Origin: an uncultured Candidatus Berkelbacteria bacterium
GTDB taxonomy: Bacteria > Patescibacteriota > UBA1384 > CAILIB01
Length of the DNA: 11,427 bases
Assembly: GCA_937895715.1 (NCBI GenBank)
Contig: CALBLZ010000081.1
Location: forward strand, 1-11,427
Reading direction: 5' to 3'
Shown: positions 1 to 6,198 of the stretch, piece after piece
Layout: every line of letters begins with the position of its first letter
How positions within the stretch are numbered: position 1 is the first letter of the stretch
Position numbers and translations under genes: made by a program
The notes under the pieces: model-generated
Database searches by the model: none
What the model was told of the DNA's origin: nothing
Seen by the model: only the letters and a program-made list of their open reading frames with translations

Positions 1-68
1 AGGCCGACATTCTTACGTGCGGCTTTGCGCTTCTTGCTAACGACTTTGGACTTTTTAGGATCTGCCAT
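1..68 (-). CDS. rpsK: 30S ribosomal protein S11, N-terminal fragment (cut by window edge)
   Basis: Only the first 22 codons are present; the gene runs off the low-coordinate edge. The ATG follows the rpsM stop after a 39-nt gap, with AAGAAGT just upstream as a weak ribosome-binding site. The visible residues are strongly basic (Lys/Arg-rich, starting MADPKKSKVV), as expected for the disordered N-terminal arm of S11, but the conserved core lies outside the window. S11 is a 30S platform protein that helps form the mRNA exit channel near the 3' end of 16S rRNA. The identification rests mainly on position, since rpsK follows rpsM in the alpha operon of most bacteria, plus the basic composition. 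The ribosomal core cannot be checked here. Confidence 0.8.
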   Translation of the reverse strand, partial: MADPKKSKVVSKKRKAARKNVG

Positions 69-107
69 ACTTCTTGGTTTGGTTTAGACTTGCTGGAAAA
101 CTACCGA

Positions 108-491
108 CTAGGTCTTTTGAGCAGTAGGCTTGCGTCCGCTACCAACTGTCATGCGCTTACCACGACGGGTTCGAGCATTAGTTTTGGTGCGTTGACCGTG
201 TACTGGAAGTTTTTTGGCGTGGCGGACACCAACGTAGCTGCTGATATCGCGCAGGCGCTTGATGTTACCACTGATTTCGCGGCGAAGGTCGCCCTCTACC
301 ATCATCTTTTCGATGACACCACGAATCTTGTCGAGTTGAGCTTCGCTCAAAGCATGAGCGCGAGTGTTTGGATCGATGCTCAATTCTGCAAGAATTTTTT
401 TGCTTGATGCTGCGCCGATACCATATACATAGGTAAGGCTAGCTTCGATACGCTTTTCTGATGGGATGGTGACTCCGGCAATACGTGGCAT
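108..491 (-). CDS. rpsM: 30S ribosomal protein S13
   Basis: The 127-residue protein has the normal length for bacterial S13. It opens with the family signature [10 protein letters not shown], has the helix-hairpin-helix-like segment around residues 20-32 ([14 protein letters not shown]), and ends with the basic tail [15 protein letters not shown] at residues 99-113, which reaches toward the P-site tRNA in the 30S head. S13 contacts 16S rRNA, S19, and L5 across the B1 intersubunit bridge. It follows rpmJ after a 14-nt pyrimidine-rich gap with no Shine-Dalgarno sequence, so its translation may depend on coupling to rpmJ. The stop is TAG. In E. coli the alpha operon is controlled by S4 binding near the rpsM start; I see no obvious equivalent pseudoknot here. 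Confidence 0.98.
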   Translation of the reverse strand: MPRIAGVTIPSEKRIEASLTYVYGIGAASSKKILAELSIDPNTRAHALSEAQLDKIRGVIEKMMVEGDLRREISGNIKRLRDISSYVGVRHAKKLPVHGQRTKTNARTRRGKRMTVGSGRKPTAQKT

Positions 492-505
492 AGGAATAAA
501 GGAAA

Positions 506-619
506 TTAGCCTTGACGCTGCTTATGGCGTGGGTTATCACACAAAATACGCACGACACCCTTTCGGCGGACGACGCGACACTTTTGGCAACGCTTTTTTA
601 CTGACGCGGATACTTTCAT
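506..619 (-). CDS. rpmJ: 50S ribosomal protein L36 (bL36, zinc-binding form)
   Basis: This 37-codon gene encodes [20 protein letters not shown] and continues to residue 37, ending RHKQRQG. It has the complete zinc ribbon of the C+ form of L36: Cys11, Cys14, Cys27 and His32. L36 sits near the base of the L7/L12 stalk and stabilises 23S rRNA. Its ATG overlaps the TGA stop of infA in an ATGA junction (616-619), which implies translational coupling. A GAGG sequence lies directly next to the start, too close to be a normal ribosome-binding site. The order infA-rpmJ-rpsM-rpsK is the classic alpha-operon arrangement. Length, zinc ligands and context all agree. Confidence 0.97.
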   Translation of the reverse strand: MKVSASVKKRCQKCRVVRRKGVVRILCDNPRHKQRQG

Positions 620-912
620 GCCTCGGGATTAATTGGGGCTTCGGTTTGGGCGATGAGCTTGTCAGCTTTTTGTTTGCTGAGCAGGCGCGCTTCGTCTGCA
701 GAGAGACGCGTTGCAATACGACCCTTAGTGAGGTCGTATGGTGTGATCTCTACAGTAACCCAGTCGCCTTGCAGGACTTTAATATAGTGCATGCGCATCT
801 TACCCGATAAATGGGCCAAAATTGCATGACCATTTTCTAATTCAACACGGAAGGTGGCGTTTGGTAGAGCTTCTACAACCTCACCATTCAAACGAAGTAC
901 GTCTTTAGCCAT
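616..912 (-). CDS. infA: Translation initiation factor IF-1 with C-terminal extension
   Basis: IF-1 binds the 30S A site and acts with IF-2 and IF-3 during initiation. Residues 1-69 are a typical S1-like OB fold, with the conserved runs [13 protein letters not shown] (17-29), HLSGKMR (34-40) and [10 protein letters not shown] (57-66). The protein is 98 residues long against about 72 in most bacteria. The extra part, residues 70-98, is a charged probably helical stretch ([18 protein letters not shown]) followed by a Pro/Glu-containing end. I chose the ATG at 912 because it gives the family N-terminus [10 protein letters not shown]; the longer in-frame start at 972 would precede the predicted transcription start. 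There is no Shine-Dalgarno sequence before the ATG. The gene starts a probable infA-rpmJ-rpsM-rpsK unit. Confidence 0.96.
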   Translation of the reverse strand: MAKDVLRLNGEVVEALPNATFRVELENGHAILAHLSGKMRMHYIKVLQGDWVTVEITPYDLTKGRIATRLSADEARLLSKQKADKLIAQTEAPINPEA

Positions 913-933
913 TGAGTGATTAGAATCAGAATG

Positions 934-953
934 AAAAAGCCTTGCCGACAAGG
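934..953 (-). promoter_or_regulatory. Hairpin plus U-tract in the infA leader
   Basis: On the minus strand CCTTGTCGGCAAGG (940-953) can form a 5-bp stem with a 4-nt loop, followed by C and five T residues (934-938). This looks like a short intrinsic terminator or attenuator. It lies a few bases downstream of the predicted infA transcription start. It could stop read-through from map, attenuate infA transcripts, or only protect the mRNA 5' end. The stem is short, so termination strength is uncertain. Confidence 0.45.
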
Positions 954-962
954 TTCCTGATA

Positions 963-991
963 ACAGTAGCACAATAGATTTTCCTTTGCAA
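963..991 (-). promoter_or_regulatory. Probable sigma-70-type promoter for infA-rpmJ-rpsM
   Basis: Within the 105-nt map/infA gap, the minus strand carries TTGCAA (986-991) as a -35 box and TACTGT (963-968) as a -10 box, separated by exactly 17 nt. TG sits one base upstream of the -10, giving an extended -10. The predicted transcription start is near 956, leaving a leader of about 44 nt. The -35 matches the consensus at 4 of 6 positions and the -10 at 3 of 6, so the spacing, the TGn element and the location in the longest gap carry most of the weight. Confidence 0.55.
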
Positions 992-1017
992 GAGTTTTTA
1001 TACCCTGAAGCTCAGGT

Positions 1018-1761
1018 TTAGCTAGTGACTACTTCCGCCCCCCTACTGGTGACGATAACCGTGTGCTCAAACTGTGCAGATAGACTACCATCCTTGGTGC
1101 GGATAGTCCAGCCGTCTATATCTGTAACTACGGTGCCTGACCCAAGGGTGAACATTGGCTCGATGGCCAGTACCATACCGGGTTGTAGGAGAATGCCATC
1201 AGAAGCGCGACCGAAGTTTGGTACGTCAGGCGCCTCGTGCACCTGGTGGCCAACGCCGTGACCTGTAAGCACCCGAACAATGCCGAGCTCAGCTGCGTCC
1301 CCCACGTGTTGGATTGCCTCACTAATTGCTCCAACGCGTCGGAACGGTTTAATGGCAGCAATTCCTGCCTTAAGCGCTTTCTCGGTAACCTCGAGGAGAC
1401 GAACAGCTTCAGCAGATACCGTGGCTACCGGTACGGTTATTGCCGCATCAACGCAGACATTATCTTTCCATAGCCCGACATCTATTCCGATAAGGTCCCC
1501 TTCTTTAAGCGTAGTGTCCGTGGGAATGCCGTGAACCAACCCATCATTTAATGAGAGGCAGGTTGCGTTTGGGAATCCTTCAAAGCCCAGAAATGAGGGG
1601 GTAGCGTCGTTGTCGAGGATAAACTGGTGAATTTTACGGTCAATATCAAGCAGATTTGCGCCAGGCACACTTAAACTACGGCCAAGTTTAAGGGCTTGCC
1701 CGAGGATCGCACCAGCTGTACGAATCTTTTTTAGGTCGGCAGGAGATTTACGCAGTGCCAT
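1018..1761 (-). CDS. map: Methionine aminopeptidase, type I
   Basis: This enzyme removes the initiator methionine from nascent proteins when the second residue is small, acting in the cytoplasm near the ribosome exit tunnel. The 247-residue length is typical for the short bacterial type Ia form, with no N-terminal zinc-finger extension. The five metal ligands can be assigned as Asp94 (GIDVG), Asp105 (VDAAITV), His168 (GHGVGH), Glu201 (IEPMFTLG) and Glu232 (FEHTVIVT). The active-site histidines are His77 (NDGLVHGIP) and His175 (HEAPDVPNFG), so the enzyme should be active. Its ATG lies inside the 3' end of adk, with a 14-nt overlap (1748-1761), indicating coupled translation. A 105-nt gap with a probable promoter follows. 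The order secY-adk-map-infA is common in bacteria. Confidence 0.98.
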   Translation of the reverse strand: MALRKSPADLKKIRTAGAILGQALKLGRSLSVPGANLLDIDRKIHQFILDNDATPSFLGFEGFPNATCLSLNDGLVHGIPTDTTLKEGDLIGIDVGLWKDNVCVDAAITVPVATVSAEAVRLLEVTEKALKAGIAAIKPFRRVGAISEAIQHVGDAAELGIVRVLTGHGVGHQVHEAPDVPNFGRASDGILLQPGMVLAIEPMFTLGSGTVVTDIDGWTIRTKDGSLSAQFEHTVIVTSRGAEVVTS

Positions 1762-2401
1762 TCTTTTTGAGTTCTGGGTACCAGGTAGTTACGGTAGTTT
1801 CTACCTGCGCCGCGATAGATTCGATAGTGTCAGCGGCGTTAATATCAACACATCGGCCTTGTCCCTTAAAGATACTTACAACCGGCTCGGTTAGCTCGTG
1901 AAAGATCTTAAATCGCTCGTGGATCGCAAGCGGATTGTCGTCGTTGCGTTTGAGTAGCTTTCCGCCGTAGATTTCGTGGTGTGAACGCTTACCTGGATCT
2001 TCTTGTTCTAGTCGACGACTCTCAATGCGCTGTAGTGCTGTCTCTTCATCAAGTACAAGGTTGATCAGGTACGGCTTATCGATGCTGTGCTCGTCCCAAA
2101 TGCGGCTTAGCTCATTGTACTGATCGACGGTGCGCATGATGCCATCGCCTAGTATCCCGGGACCCGTCCCGTGGGTGTGTAGGTACCCATCGATCGTAAG
2201 AACTAAAAACTCTATAGGAAGGAGTTTGCCTGCCTGCATTGCAGCGGCAATAGAAAGGCCAATCTCATCACCTACAGCCGCTCGCTCGCGGAACATGTTT
2301 CCAGCGGCTAGGTAGGTAAGGTTGAACTTCTCGACTAGAAGAGCGGATTGCGTGCCCTTGCCGCTTCCTTGTATGCCGATAATGTGGATGTTCGGCAGCA
2401 T
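1748..2401 (-). CDS. adk: Adenylate kinase (divergent nucleoside monophosphate kinase)
   Basis: The predicted reaction is AMP + ATP to 2 ADP in the cytoplasm. The 217-residue protein has the P-loop GIQGSGKGTQ (9-18, Lys15), an AMP-site segment AGNMFR (33-38, Arg38), DGIMRT (86-91, Arg90), and the later arginines Arg125, Arg129, Arg152 and Arg163, matching E. coli Arg119, Arg123, Arg156 and Arg167. It is divergent: the usual TGDMLR aspartate is Asn35, and DGFPRT reads DGIMRT. The LID between Arg130 and Arg152 has 21 residues against 31 in E. coli and lacks zinc cysteines. Its start is 1 nt after the secY stop, and its end overlaps map by 14 nt. Position between secY and map supports adk, but another NMP specificity cannot be excluded from sequence alone. 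Confidence 0.9.
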   Translation of the reverse strand: MLPNIHIIGIQGSGKGTQSALLVEKFNLTYLAAGNMFRERAAVGDEIGLSIAAAMQAGKLLPIEFLVLTIDGYLHTHGTGPGILGDGIMRTVDQYNELSRIWDEHSIDKPYLINLVLDEETALQRIESRRLEQEDPGKRSHHEIYGGKLLKRNDDNPLAIHERFKIFHELTEPVVSIFKGQGRCVDINAADTIESIAAQVETTVTTWYPELKKNGTA

Positions 2402-2402
2402 C

Positions 2403-3692
2403 CTAGAGATACGTATCGTAGGTGCGTGTAATCAGCTGTGCCTTAACCTGGCGCATGATTTCGAGTACAACTGCGACGACGATGAGGAGACTTGTTCCGC
2501 CGATACTGAGCGTAGTAACGCTCGTAGCTTCTTGCACCACAATTGGTAGAACAGCAATGACTGCGAGAAAGAGCGCCCCGGCTAGTGTAACGCGATGGAT
2601 AATTGTGTTGAGGAAGTTTTCAGTATCATTACCTGGACGTATTCCTGGAATGTAGCCACCCTGCTTCTGCAGGTTTTCAGCCATCTGTTTTGGTTGGAAA
2701 ATGATGAAGGTGTAGAAATACGTGAAAGCAATAACGAGCACGAAGTAGATTGCGGCGTAGTACCACTGATTCTCGAAGAACTGAGTAATGGCGGTACCAG
2801 CATTACGCACCGACTCGCTACTTGCTTGCTGCAAGAATTGACCAATGATCGTAGGGAAGAGCACCATGCTGATTGCAAAAATGATTGGAACTACACCAGC
2901 GGCATTCACCTTAATTGGGAGGTGGGTGTCTACCCCGCCGTACACATTATTACCCCGAACACGCCGAGCGTAGGTAACCGGAATATTTCGCTGACCTTCG
3001 TTCATGAAAATAATGAACGCGAGAGAGATGGCTCCGATAAGGATAAAACCACCAAGCTGCAGGAGCTGACTGGCATCTGCGCCCGAGTACTGCTGCCAAG
3101 CCTTCTGAGCGGCGGCCGGAAAACTTCCGACGATACCAGCTGTAATTACCATAGACACGCCGTTACCGATGCCTTGCTCGGAGATGAGCTCGCCAATCCA
3201 GAGCATCAACATGGTACCCGCGATGGCAATGGTAAGCATGAAGAAGAGCTGGAAACCAGTCCAGTCAACAATGATTCCGGCATTCTTTAGGAAGGTCAGC
3301 GTGCCGTACCCCTGGATAAGCCCGAGCGGAATTGTAGCAAGGCGGGTGTACTGGTTGATTTTCTTCTTTCCAAACTCACCTTCCTTACTGAGCTGCTCTA
3401 GGCTTGGCACTACAATAGTAAGCAGCTGGAAGATAATCGATGAAGTAATATACGGCCCCACTCCCATCATAACGATGGAGAAGTTAGTGAGACCACCACC
3501 TGTAAACACATTCAGAAGAGAGAATGCAGAATTATTTACGAGGAAGTTCTTAATCTGACTTGCATCAACACCTGGGATAGGAATGGTTGCAAGAAGTCGA
3601 GTAAGGGCGATAAGTGTTACTACAATAAAAAACTTTCGTCGCATGTCAGGCAGACGAAAGAACTTTAGAATTGATGAGAGGGCTGCGGGCAT
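2403..3692 (-). CDS. secY: Protein translocase subunit SecY
   Basis: SecY is the central channel of the SecYEG translocon in the cytoplasmic membrane. The 429-residue protein shows ten hydrophobic segments, roughly at residues 21-38, 72-95, 118-136, 148-168, 176-194, 213-230, 264-286, 310-333, 367-385 and 396-414. Family motifs include TIPIPGVD (37-43), GIGNGVSMVI (174-183), the cytoplasmic loop VTYARRVRG (239-247), IPGIRPG (348-354, with Arg352 in the ribosome- and SecA-contacting C5 loop) and GGTSLLIVV (398-406). The chosen start gives the usual short amphipathic N-terminal helix before RRKFF. It follows rplO after a 46-nt gap that holds a probable promoter, and no Shine-Dalgarno sequence is visible. 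It ends in TAG, 1 nt before adk. Confidence 0.99.
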   Translation of the reverse strand: MPAALSSILKFFRLPDMRRKFFIVVTLIALTRLLATIPIPGVDASQIKNFLVNNSAFSLLNVFTGGGLTNFSIVMMGVGPYITSSIIFQLLTIVVPSLEQLSKEGEFGKKKINQYTRLATIPLGLIQGYGTLTFLKNAGIIVDWTGFQLFFMLTIAIAGTMLMLWIGELISEQGIGNGVSMVITAGIVGSFPAAAQKAWQQYSGADASQLLQLGGFILIGAISLAFIIFMNEGQRNIPVTYARRVRGNNVYGGVDTHLPIKVNAAGVVPIIFAISMVLFPTIIGQFLQQASSESVRNAGTAITQFFENQWYYAAIYFVLVIAFTYFYTFIIFQPKQMAENLQKQGGYIPGIRPGNDTENFLNTIIHRVTLAGALFLAVIAVLPIVVQEATSVTTLSIGGTSLLIVVAVVLEIMRQVKAQLITRTYDTYL

Positions 3693-3721
3693 GACGAGTC
3701 GCTACTAGTAGGTACCCTCTT

Positions 3722-3749
3722 ATTGTAGCGAATTGTCTCTAGGAGGCAA
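3722..3749 (-). promoter_or_regulatory. Probable internal promoter for secY-adk-map
   Basis: On the minus strand TTGCCT (3744-3749) and TACAAT (3722-3727) are separated by 16 nt; they match the sigma-70 consensus at 4 of 6 and 5 of 6 positions. The -35 overlaps the 3' end of rplO. The predicted start is near 3715, giving a leader of about 22 nt that contains GGTACC (3711-3716) and the perfect palindrome CTACTAGTAG (3702-3711). A separate promoter would let secY be expressed independently of the ribosomal genes; this is inferred from sequence only. Confidence 0.5.
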
Positions 3750-4173
3750 GGAGCTGCTTGGAGATAGCCAGACGAGCGTTTCCTTCTTCGAAGGTGAGCT
3801 TGTGTGATGCCTTTGCGCTGCTGCCTACGATTTTTACACCGCGAAGCGCTTCTGAGCTAGAGATAATTCCCTTTTCCATGAGGGCGATGAGAGTAACAGT
3901 TTCATCTGCAGCAAAGTGCTTGGTAAGCATTGCTGAGTTGATGGTTTGTGGCTTGGTTGCGCGAGACTTGAATCCCTTAAGCTTTGGAAGGCTCTGTACG
4001 AGGGAAGTGCTTCCACCAATAAAGGTGCGTGGAATGTTGCTATTTGCACCAGTGCGCGCCTTCTGACCTTTTACGCCACGTCCAGCATAGGTACCGTGAG
4101 CGGAACCGTTTCCACGGCCAACGCGGCGGGACTTAGGACGAGCGTGAGTTGAAGAGATTGAGTGGAGACGCAT
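3739..4173 (-). CDS. rplO: 50S ribosomal protein L15
   Basis: L15 is a late-assembling 50S protein that threads a long basic N-terminal arm through 23S rRNA. The 144-residue product has the family glycine- and arginine-rich arm (SRRVGRGNGSAHGTYAGRG, about residues 15-33, then KGQKARTG) and a globular C-terminal half from about residue 70. Its length is typical. It follows rpsE with only 5 nt between stop and start, which leaves no room for rpmD (L30), the usual gene at this site. The upstream sequence CTAAGTAGTCCCC has no clear Shine-Dalgarno site, so coupling to rpsE is likely. The stop is TAG, and the secY promoter overlaps its 3' end. Confidence 0.98.
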   Translation of the reverse strand: MRLHSISSTHARPKSRRVGRGNGSAHGTYAGRGVKGQKARTGANSNIPRTFIGGSTSLVQSLPKLKGFKSRATKPQTINSAMLTKHFAADETVTLIALMEKGIISSSEALRGVKIVGSSAKASHKLTFEEGNARLAISKQLLAS

Positions 4174-4178
4174 GGGGA

Positions 4179-4676
4179 CTACTTAGTGGGAGCTGTTTTA
4201 AACTGCTTGAGCGCGCTGATGGTAGCCATCACAACGTTCATGCGGTTATTGGAACCAAGACTCTTGGAAAGAATATTTTCGATACCGGCAAGGGAAACTA
4301 CTGAGCGAACTGCGCCACCTGCAATAACTGACGTACCCTGTGCAGCAGGCTTAAGTAGAACAACAGATGCTCCGTACCGGAAGGTAACTTCGTGTGGAAT
4401 GCTGCCGTTGCTGGTAACGGGAACCTTGATAAGGCTCTTTTTTGCAGCAAGTGTGGCTTTCTGAACTGCGGTTTGCACTTCGAGACCTTTGGCAACACCG
4501 GCGCCAACTCGTCCTTTTTTGTCACCAACAACAACAAGAGCGCGGAAGCGGAGACGACGACCACCCTTTACTACACGAGTAACGCGGTCTACCTGTACAA
4601 CAACTTCTTCGAATTCAGGGCGCTCTTTAGGCTCCTGGTTCTCTTGGTTTCGGCGGCGAGGGCGATTGTCGTTCAT
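4179..4676 (-). CDS. rpsE: 30S ribosomal protein S5
   Basis: S5 lies on the solvent side of the 30S subunit and contributes to decoding accuracy and mRNA helicase activity at the entry tunnel. The 165-residue protein has an N-terminal polar tail (residues 1-20, rich in Arg, Asn, Gln and Glu), then the double-stranded-RNA-binding-like domain beginning [20 protein letters not shown] and running through [20 protein letters not shown]. The C-terminal half carries [22 protein letters not shown] and ends soon after [13 protein letters not shown], so its C-terminus is shorter than in E. coli. It sits 9 nt downstream of rplR and 5 nt upstream of rplO. No clear ribosome-binding site is visible. The identification is unambiguous. 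Confidence 0.98.
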   Translation of the reverse strand: MNDNRPRRRNQENQEPKERPEFEEVVVQVDRVTRVVKGGRRLRFRALVVVGDKKGRVGAGVAKGLEVQTAVQKATLAAKKSLIKVPVTSNGSIPHEVTFRYGASVVLLKPAAQGTSVIAGGAVRSVVSLAGIENILSKSLGSNNRMNVVMATISALKQFKTAPTK

Positions 4677-4685
4677 GGTGGTGAC

Positions 4686-5039
4686 TTAGAATGTGAGCCC
4701 GGCGGTACGAGCAGCTTCAGCTACTGCAGCAATGCGGCCGTGGTAACGACGTGCACCGCGGTCGAATCGAACGGCGGTAACAGACTTTGCCTTAGCGAGT
4801 TCAGCGATTTTAGCGCCAACTGCCTGAGCTTGTGCTGTCTTGTTTCCGGTAGCTTTAAGTACGAGGGTGTTGGTTGAGGCAATAGTTTTGCCAGTTTTGT
4901 CGTCGATAATCTGAGCATACATAGCACGGAGCGTACGGTGTACGCTGAGACGTGGCAACTCTTGGTGTTCGGCAAGAACGGCGCGGGTGCGCAGCTTACG
5001 ACGGAGTAGTTGGTGTGCTTCAAGCTTTGTGCGTGGCAT
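4686..5039 (-). CDS. rplR: 50S ribosomal protein L18
   Basis: L18 binds 5S rRNA together with L5 in the central protuberance. The 117-residue length is normal. Recognisable segments are the basic N-terminal arm (LRRKLRTRAVLAEHQELPRL), the family motif RLSVHRTLRAMYAQIIDDKT at about residues 30-49, and the C-terminal signature VRFDRGARRYHGRIAAVAEA followed by ARTAGLTF. The start has one of the better ribosome-binding sites in the window, AGGA 4 nt before the ATG. It lies between rplF (12-nt gap) and rpsE (9-nt gap), the standard spc-operon order. The stop is TAA. Confidence 0.98.
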   Translation of the reverse strand: MPRTKLEAHQLLRRKLRTRAVLAEHQELPRLSVHRTLRAMYAQIIDDKTGKTIASTNTLVLKATGNKTAQAQAVGAKIAELAKAKSVTAVRFDRGARRYHGRIAAVAEAARTAGLTF

Positions 5040-5051
5040 ATAGTCCTATTG

Positions 5052-5597
5052 TTACTTGGCAGCCTTACCAGTTTTACCGGCCTTGCGGCGTACGTACTCA
5101 TCGGCGTAGCGAATACCCTTACCTTTGTAAGGTTCTGGCTTGCGTAGACGACGAATTTTAGCAGCAGTCTCACCAACAAGTTGCTTGTCGATACCAGAAA
5201 CTGATACCACGTTCTTTACAACATTGAAGGTGATGCCTTCTGGGGCATCAACGAGTACTGGGTGGGAGAATCCAAGGCTAAGGTTAAGGTTAGCGCCGTT
5301 TAGAGCAGCGCGCATTCCTACACCGTGCAATTCGAGGTTTTTTGACCAGCCCTGACTAACACCAGTAGCTGCATTAAATGCGAGAACGCGAAGGAGGCCG
5401 TAGAAAGCTTGTGCCTGCTGAGTTTCCTTATCGAGCAGCTCAACGTTGAGCTCGTTCTCGGTTTGCTTAAGAGCAACTCCAGCAAACATAGGAACGGTTA
5501 GGGTTCCCTTTGGGCCAGTGAAAACGTACATCTCACCTTCGGTTGAAAGTGTGACGTTAGCTGGTAGGCTGATTGGTTGTTTGCCGATACGTGACAT
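5052..5597 (-). CDS. rplF: 50S ribosomal protein L6
   Basis: L6 supports the sarcin-ricin loop region and the base of the L7/L12 stalk, where translation factors bind. The 181-residue protein has the typical N-terminus MSRIGKQPISLP, two repeated alpha/beta domains (first half GEMYVFTGPKGTLTVPM, second half from about residue 85, NLELHGVGMRA), and the diagnostic C-terminal signature KPEPYKGKGIRYADEYVRRK beginning at residue 153. It follows rpsH after 13 nt and has a clear Shine-Dalgarno sequence, GGAG, 6 nt before the ATG, unlike most genes here. It ends with a short Lys/Ala-rich tail and TAA. Order rpsH-rplF-rplR is canonical. Confidence 0.99.
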   Translation of the reverse strand: MSRIGKQPISLPANVTLSTEGEMYVFTGPKGTLTVPMFAGVALKQTENELNVELLDKETQQAQAFYGLLRVLAFNAATGVSQGWSKNLELHGVGMRAALNGANLNLSLGFSHPVLVDAPEGITFNVVKNVVSVSGIDKQLVGETAAKIRRLRKPEPYKGKGIRYADEYVRRKAGKTGKAAK

Positions 5598-5610
5598 AAG
5601 TGCTCCGGAA

Positions 5611-5985
5611 CTAGTAGACTTCGCAGATTAGCTCACCACCGAGCCCAAGCTTTTTGGCTTCTTTGCCGGTCATGATTCCTTTTGAAGTGGAGATAATGAC
5701 GCGACCAAGACCGCGTAGAACGGTTGGGATGCGGTCGGCACTGGTGTACATACGACGACCTGGGGTGCTAATTCGCTTGATGTGGTGACGAGTATTTGGA
5801 ACGAGATCGATGGAAAGGCGCTTGTGAGCACCGTCCATAGTCTCGCTGAAATTGGTGATGTAGCCTTCTTTCTTCAACACGGAAAGCACTGCTGCGCTTT
5901 GCTTAGAGAAAGGAGCAGATACCTGAGTGTGGCTTGCCAACTCAGCGTTGCGGATTGAAGTAAGAAGATTAGCGATTGTGTCCAT
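5611..5985 (-). CDS. rpsH: 30S ribosomal protein S8
   Basis: S8 is a primary 16S rRNA-binding protein of the central domain and, in E. coli, the translational repressor of the spc operon. From the ATG at 5985 the product has 124 residues and the family start MDTIANLLTSIRNAELASH. The C-terminal signature ISTSKG (98-103) is followed by IMTGKEAKKLGLGGELICEVY, matching the usual MTxxEAxxxGxGGEhhCxVx pattern. A longer in-frame start at 6111 would run through rpsN in another frame and give a 42-residue non-homologous extension, so I reject it. The gap to rpsN is 8 nt, with AAGAG as a modest ribosome-binding site inside the rpsN 3' end. The stop is TAG. Confidence 0.98.
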   Translation of the reverse strand: MDTIANLLTSIRNAELASHTQVSAPFSKQSAAVLSVLKKEGYITNFSETMDGAHKRLSIDLVPNTRHHIKRISTPGRRMYTSADRIPTVLRGLGRVIISTSKGIMTGKEAKKLGLGGELICEVY

Positions 5986-5993
5986 ACTCTTGA

Positions 5994-6179
5994 TTACCAG
6001 GATGCCTTTTTGAGACCCGGGATTTCTCCACGGTGTGCAGCTTCGCGCAAACAAAGACGGCACATCCCAAATTGACGGTAGACACCGTGAATGCGACCAC
6101 ACTTCCAACAACGACGCTGGATGCGGGTAGAAAACTTTGGCTTGCGGTTAGCCTTGACGATCATTGCGAGGCGGGCCAT
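5994..6179 (-). CDS. rpsN: 30S ribosomal protein S14, zinc-binding type (type Z)
   Basis: S14 is in the 30S head next to S3 and S19. This is the short, zinc-dependent C+ form: 61 residues with Cys24-x2-Cys27 and Cys40-x2-Cys43 (RRCWKCGR and GMCRLCLRE), against about 100 residues in the zinc-free E. coli form. The C-terminus ends in the family-typical KKASW. The start, [16 protein letters not shown], follows rplE after 19 nt, and I see no Shine-Dalgarno sequence in that gap. Some annotators use rpsZ for this form. Its place between rplE and rpsH is standard for type Z S14. Confidence 0.98.
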   Translation of the reverse strand: MARLAMIVKANRKPKFSTRIQRRCWKCGRIHGVYRQFGMCRLCLREAAHRGEIPGLKKASW

Positions 6180-6198
6180 AGGTGTCTGTTAGCTGAAA

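Noticed and set aside
466..810. Plus-strand open frame across rpmJ and infA
   Set aside because: It overlaps two certain minus-strand genes, including the complete L36 zinc-ribbon gene, and has no recognisable protein features.
616..912. Possible UGA=Gly recoding (Gracilibacteria/Absconditabacteria code)
   Set aside because: TGA ends infA, rplP and rplD at positions that match family lengths or the next gene's start, and no in-frame TGA is needed inside any gene.
913..972. Longer infA reading frame starting at 972
   Set aside because: It would add 20 residues with no IF-1 similarity, and its start overlaps the vicinity of the predicted promoter -10 box and precedes the predicted transcript start.
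2595..3290. Long plus-strand open frame (231 codons) inside secY
   Set aside because: It is antisense to the well-conserved secY frame, its product resembles no family I recognise, and it has no ribosome-binding site; the conservation all lies in the minus-strand frame.
4721..5179. Minus-strand open frame of 152 codons overlapping rplR and rplF
   Set aside because: It is in a different frame from both conserved genes and shows no family motif; it is a shadow of rplR and the rplF 3' end.
5986..6111. Longer rpsH reading frame starting at 6111
   Set aside because: The added 42 residues are an out-of-frame reading of rpsN; the S8 family start is the ATG at 5985.
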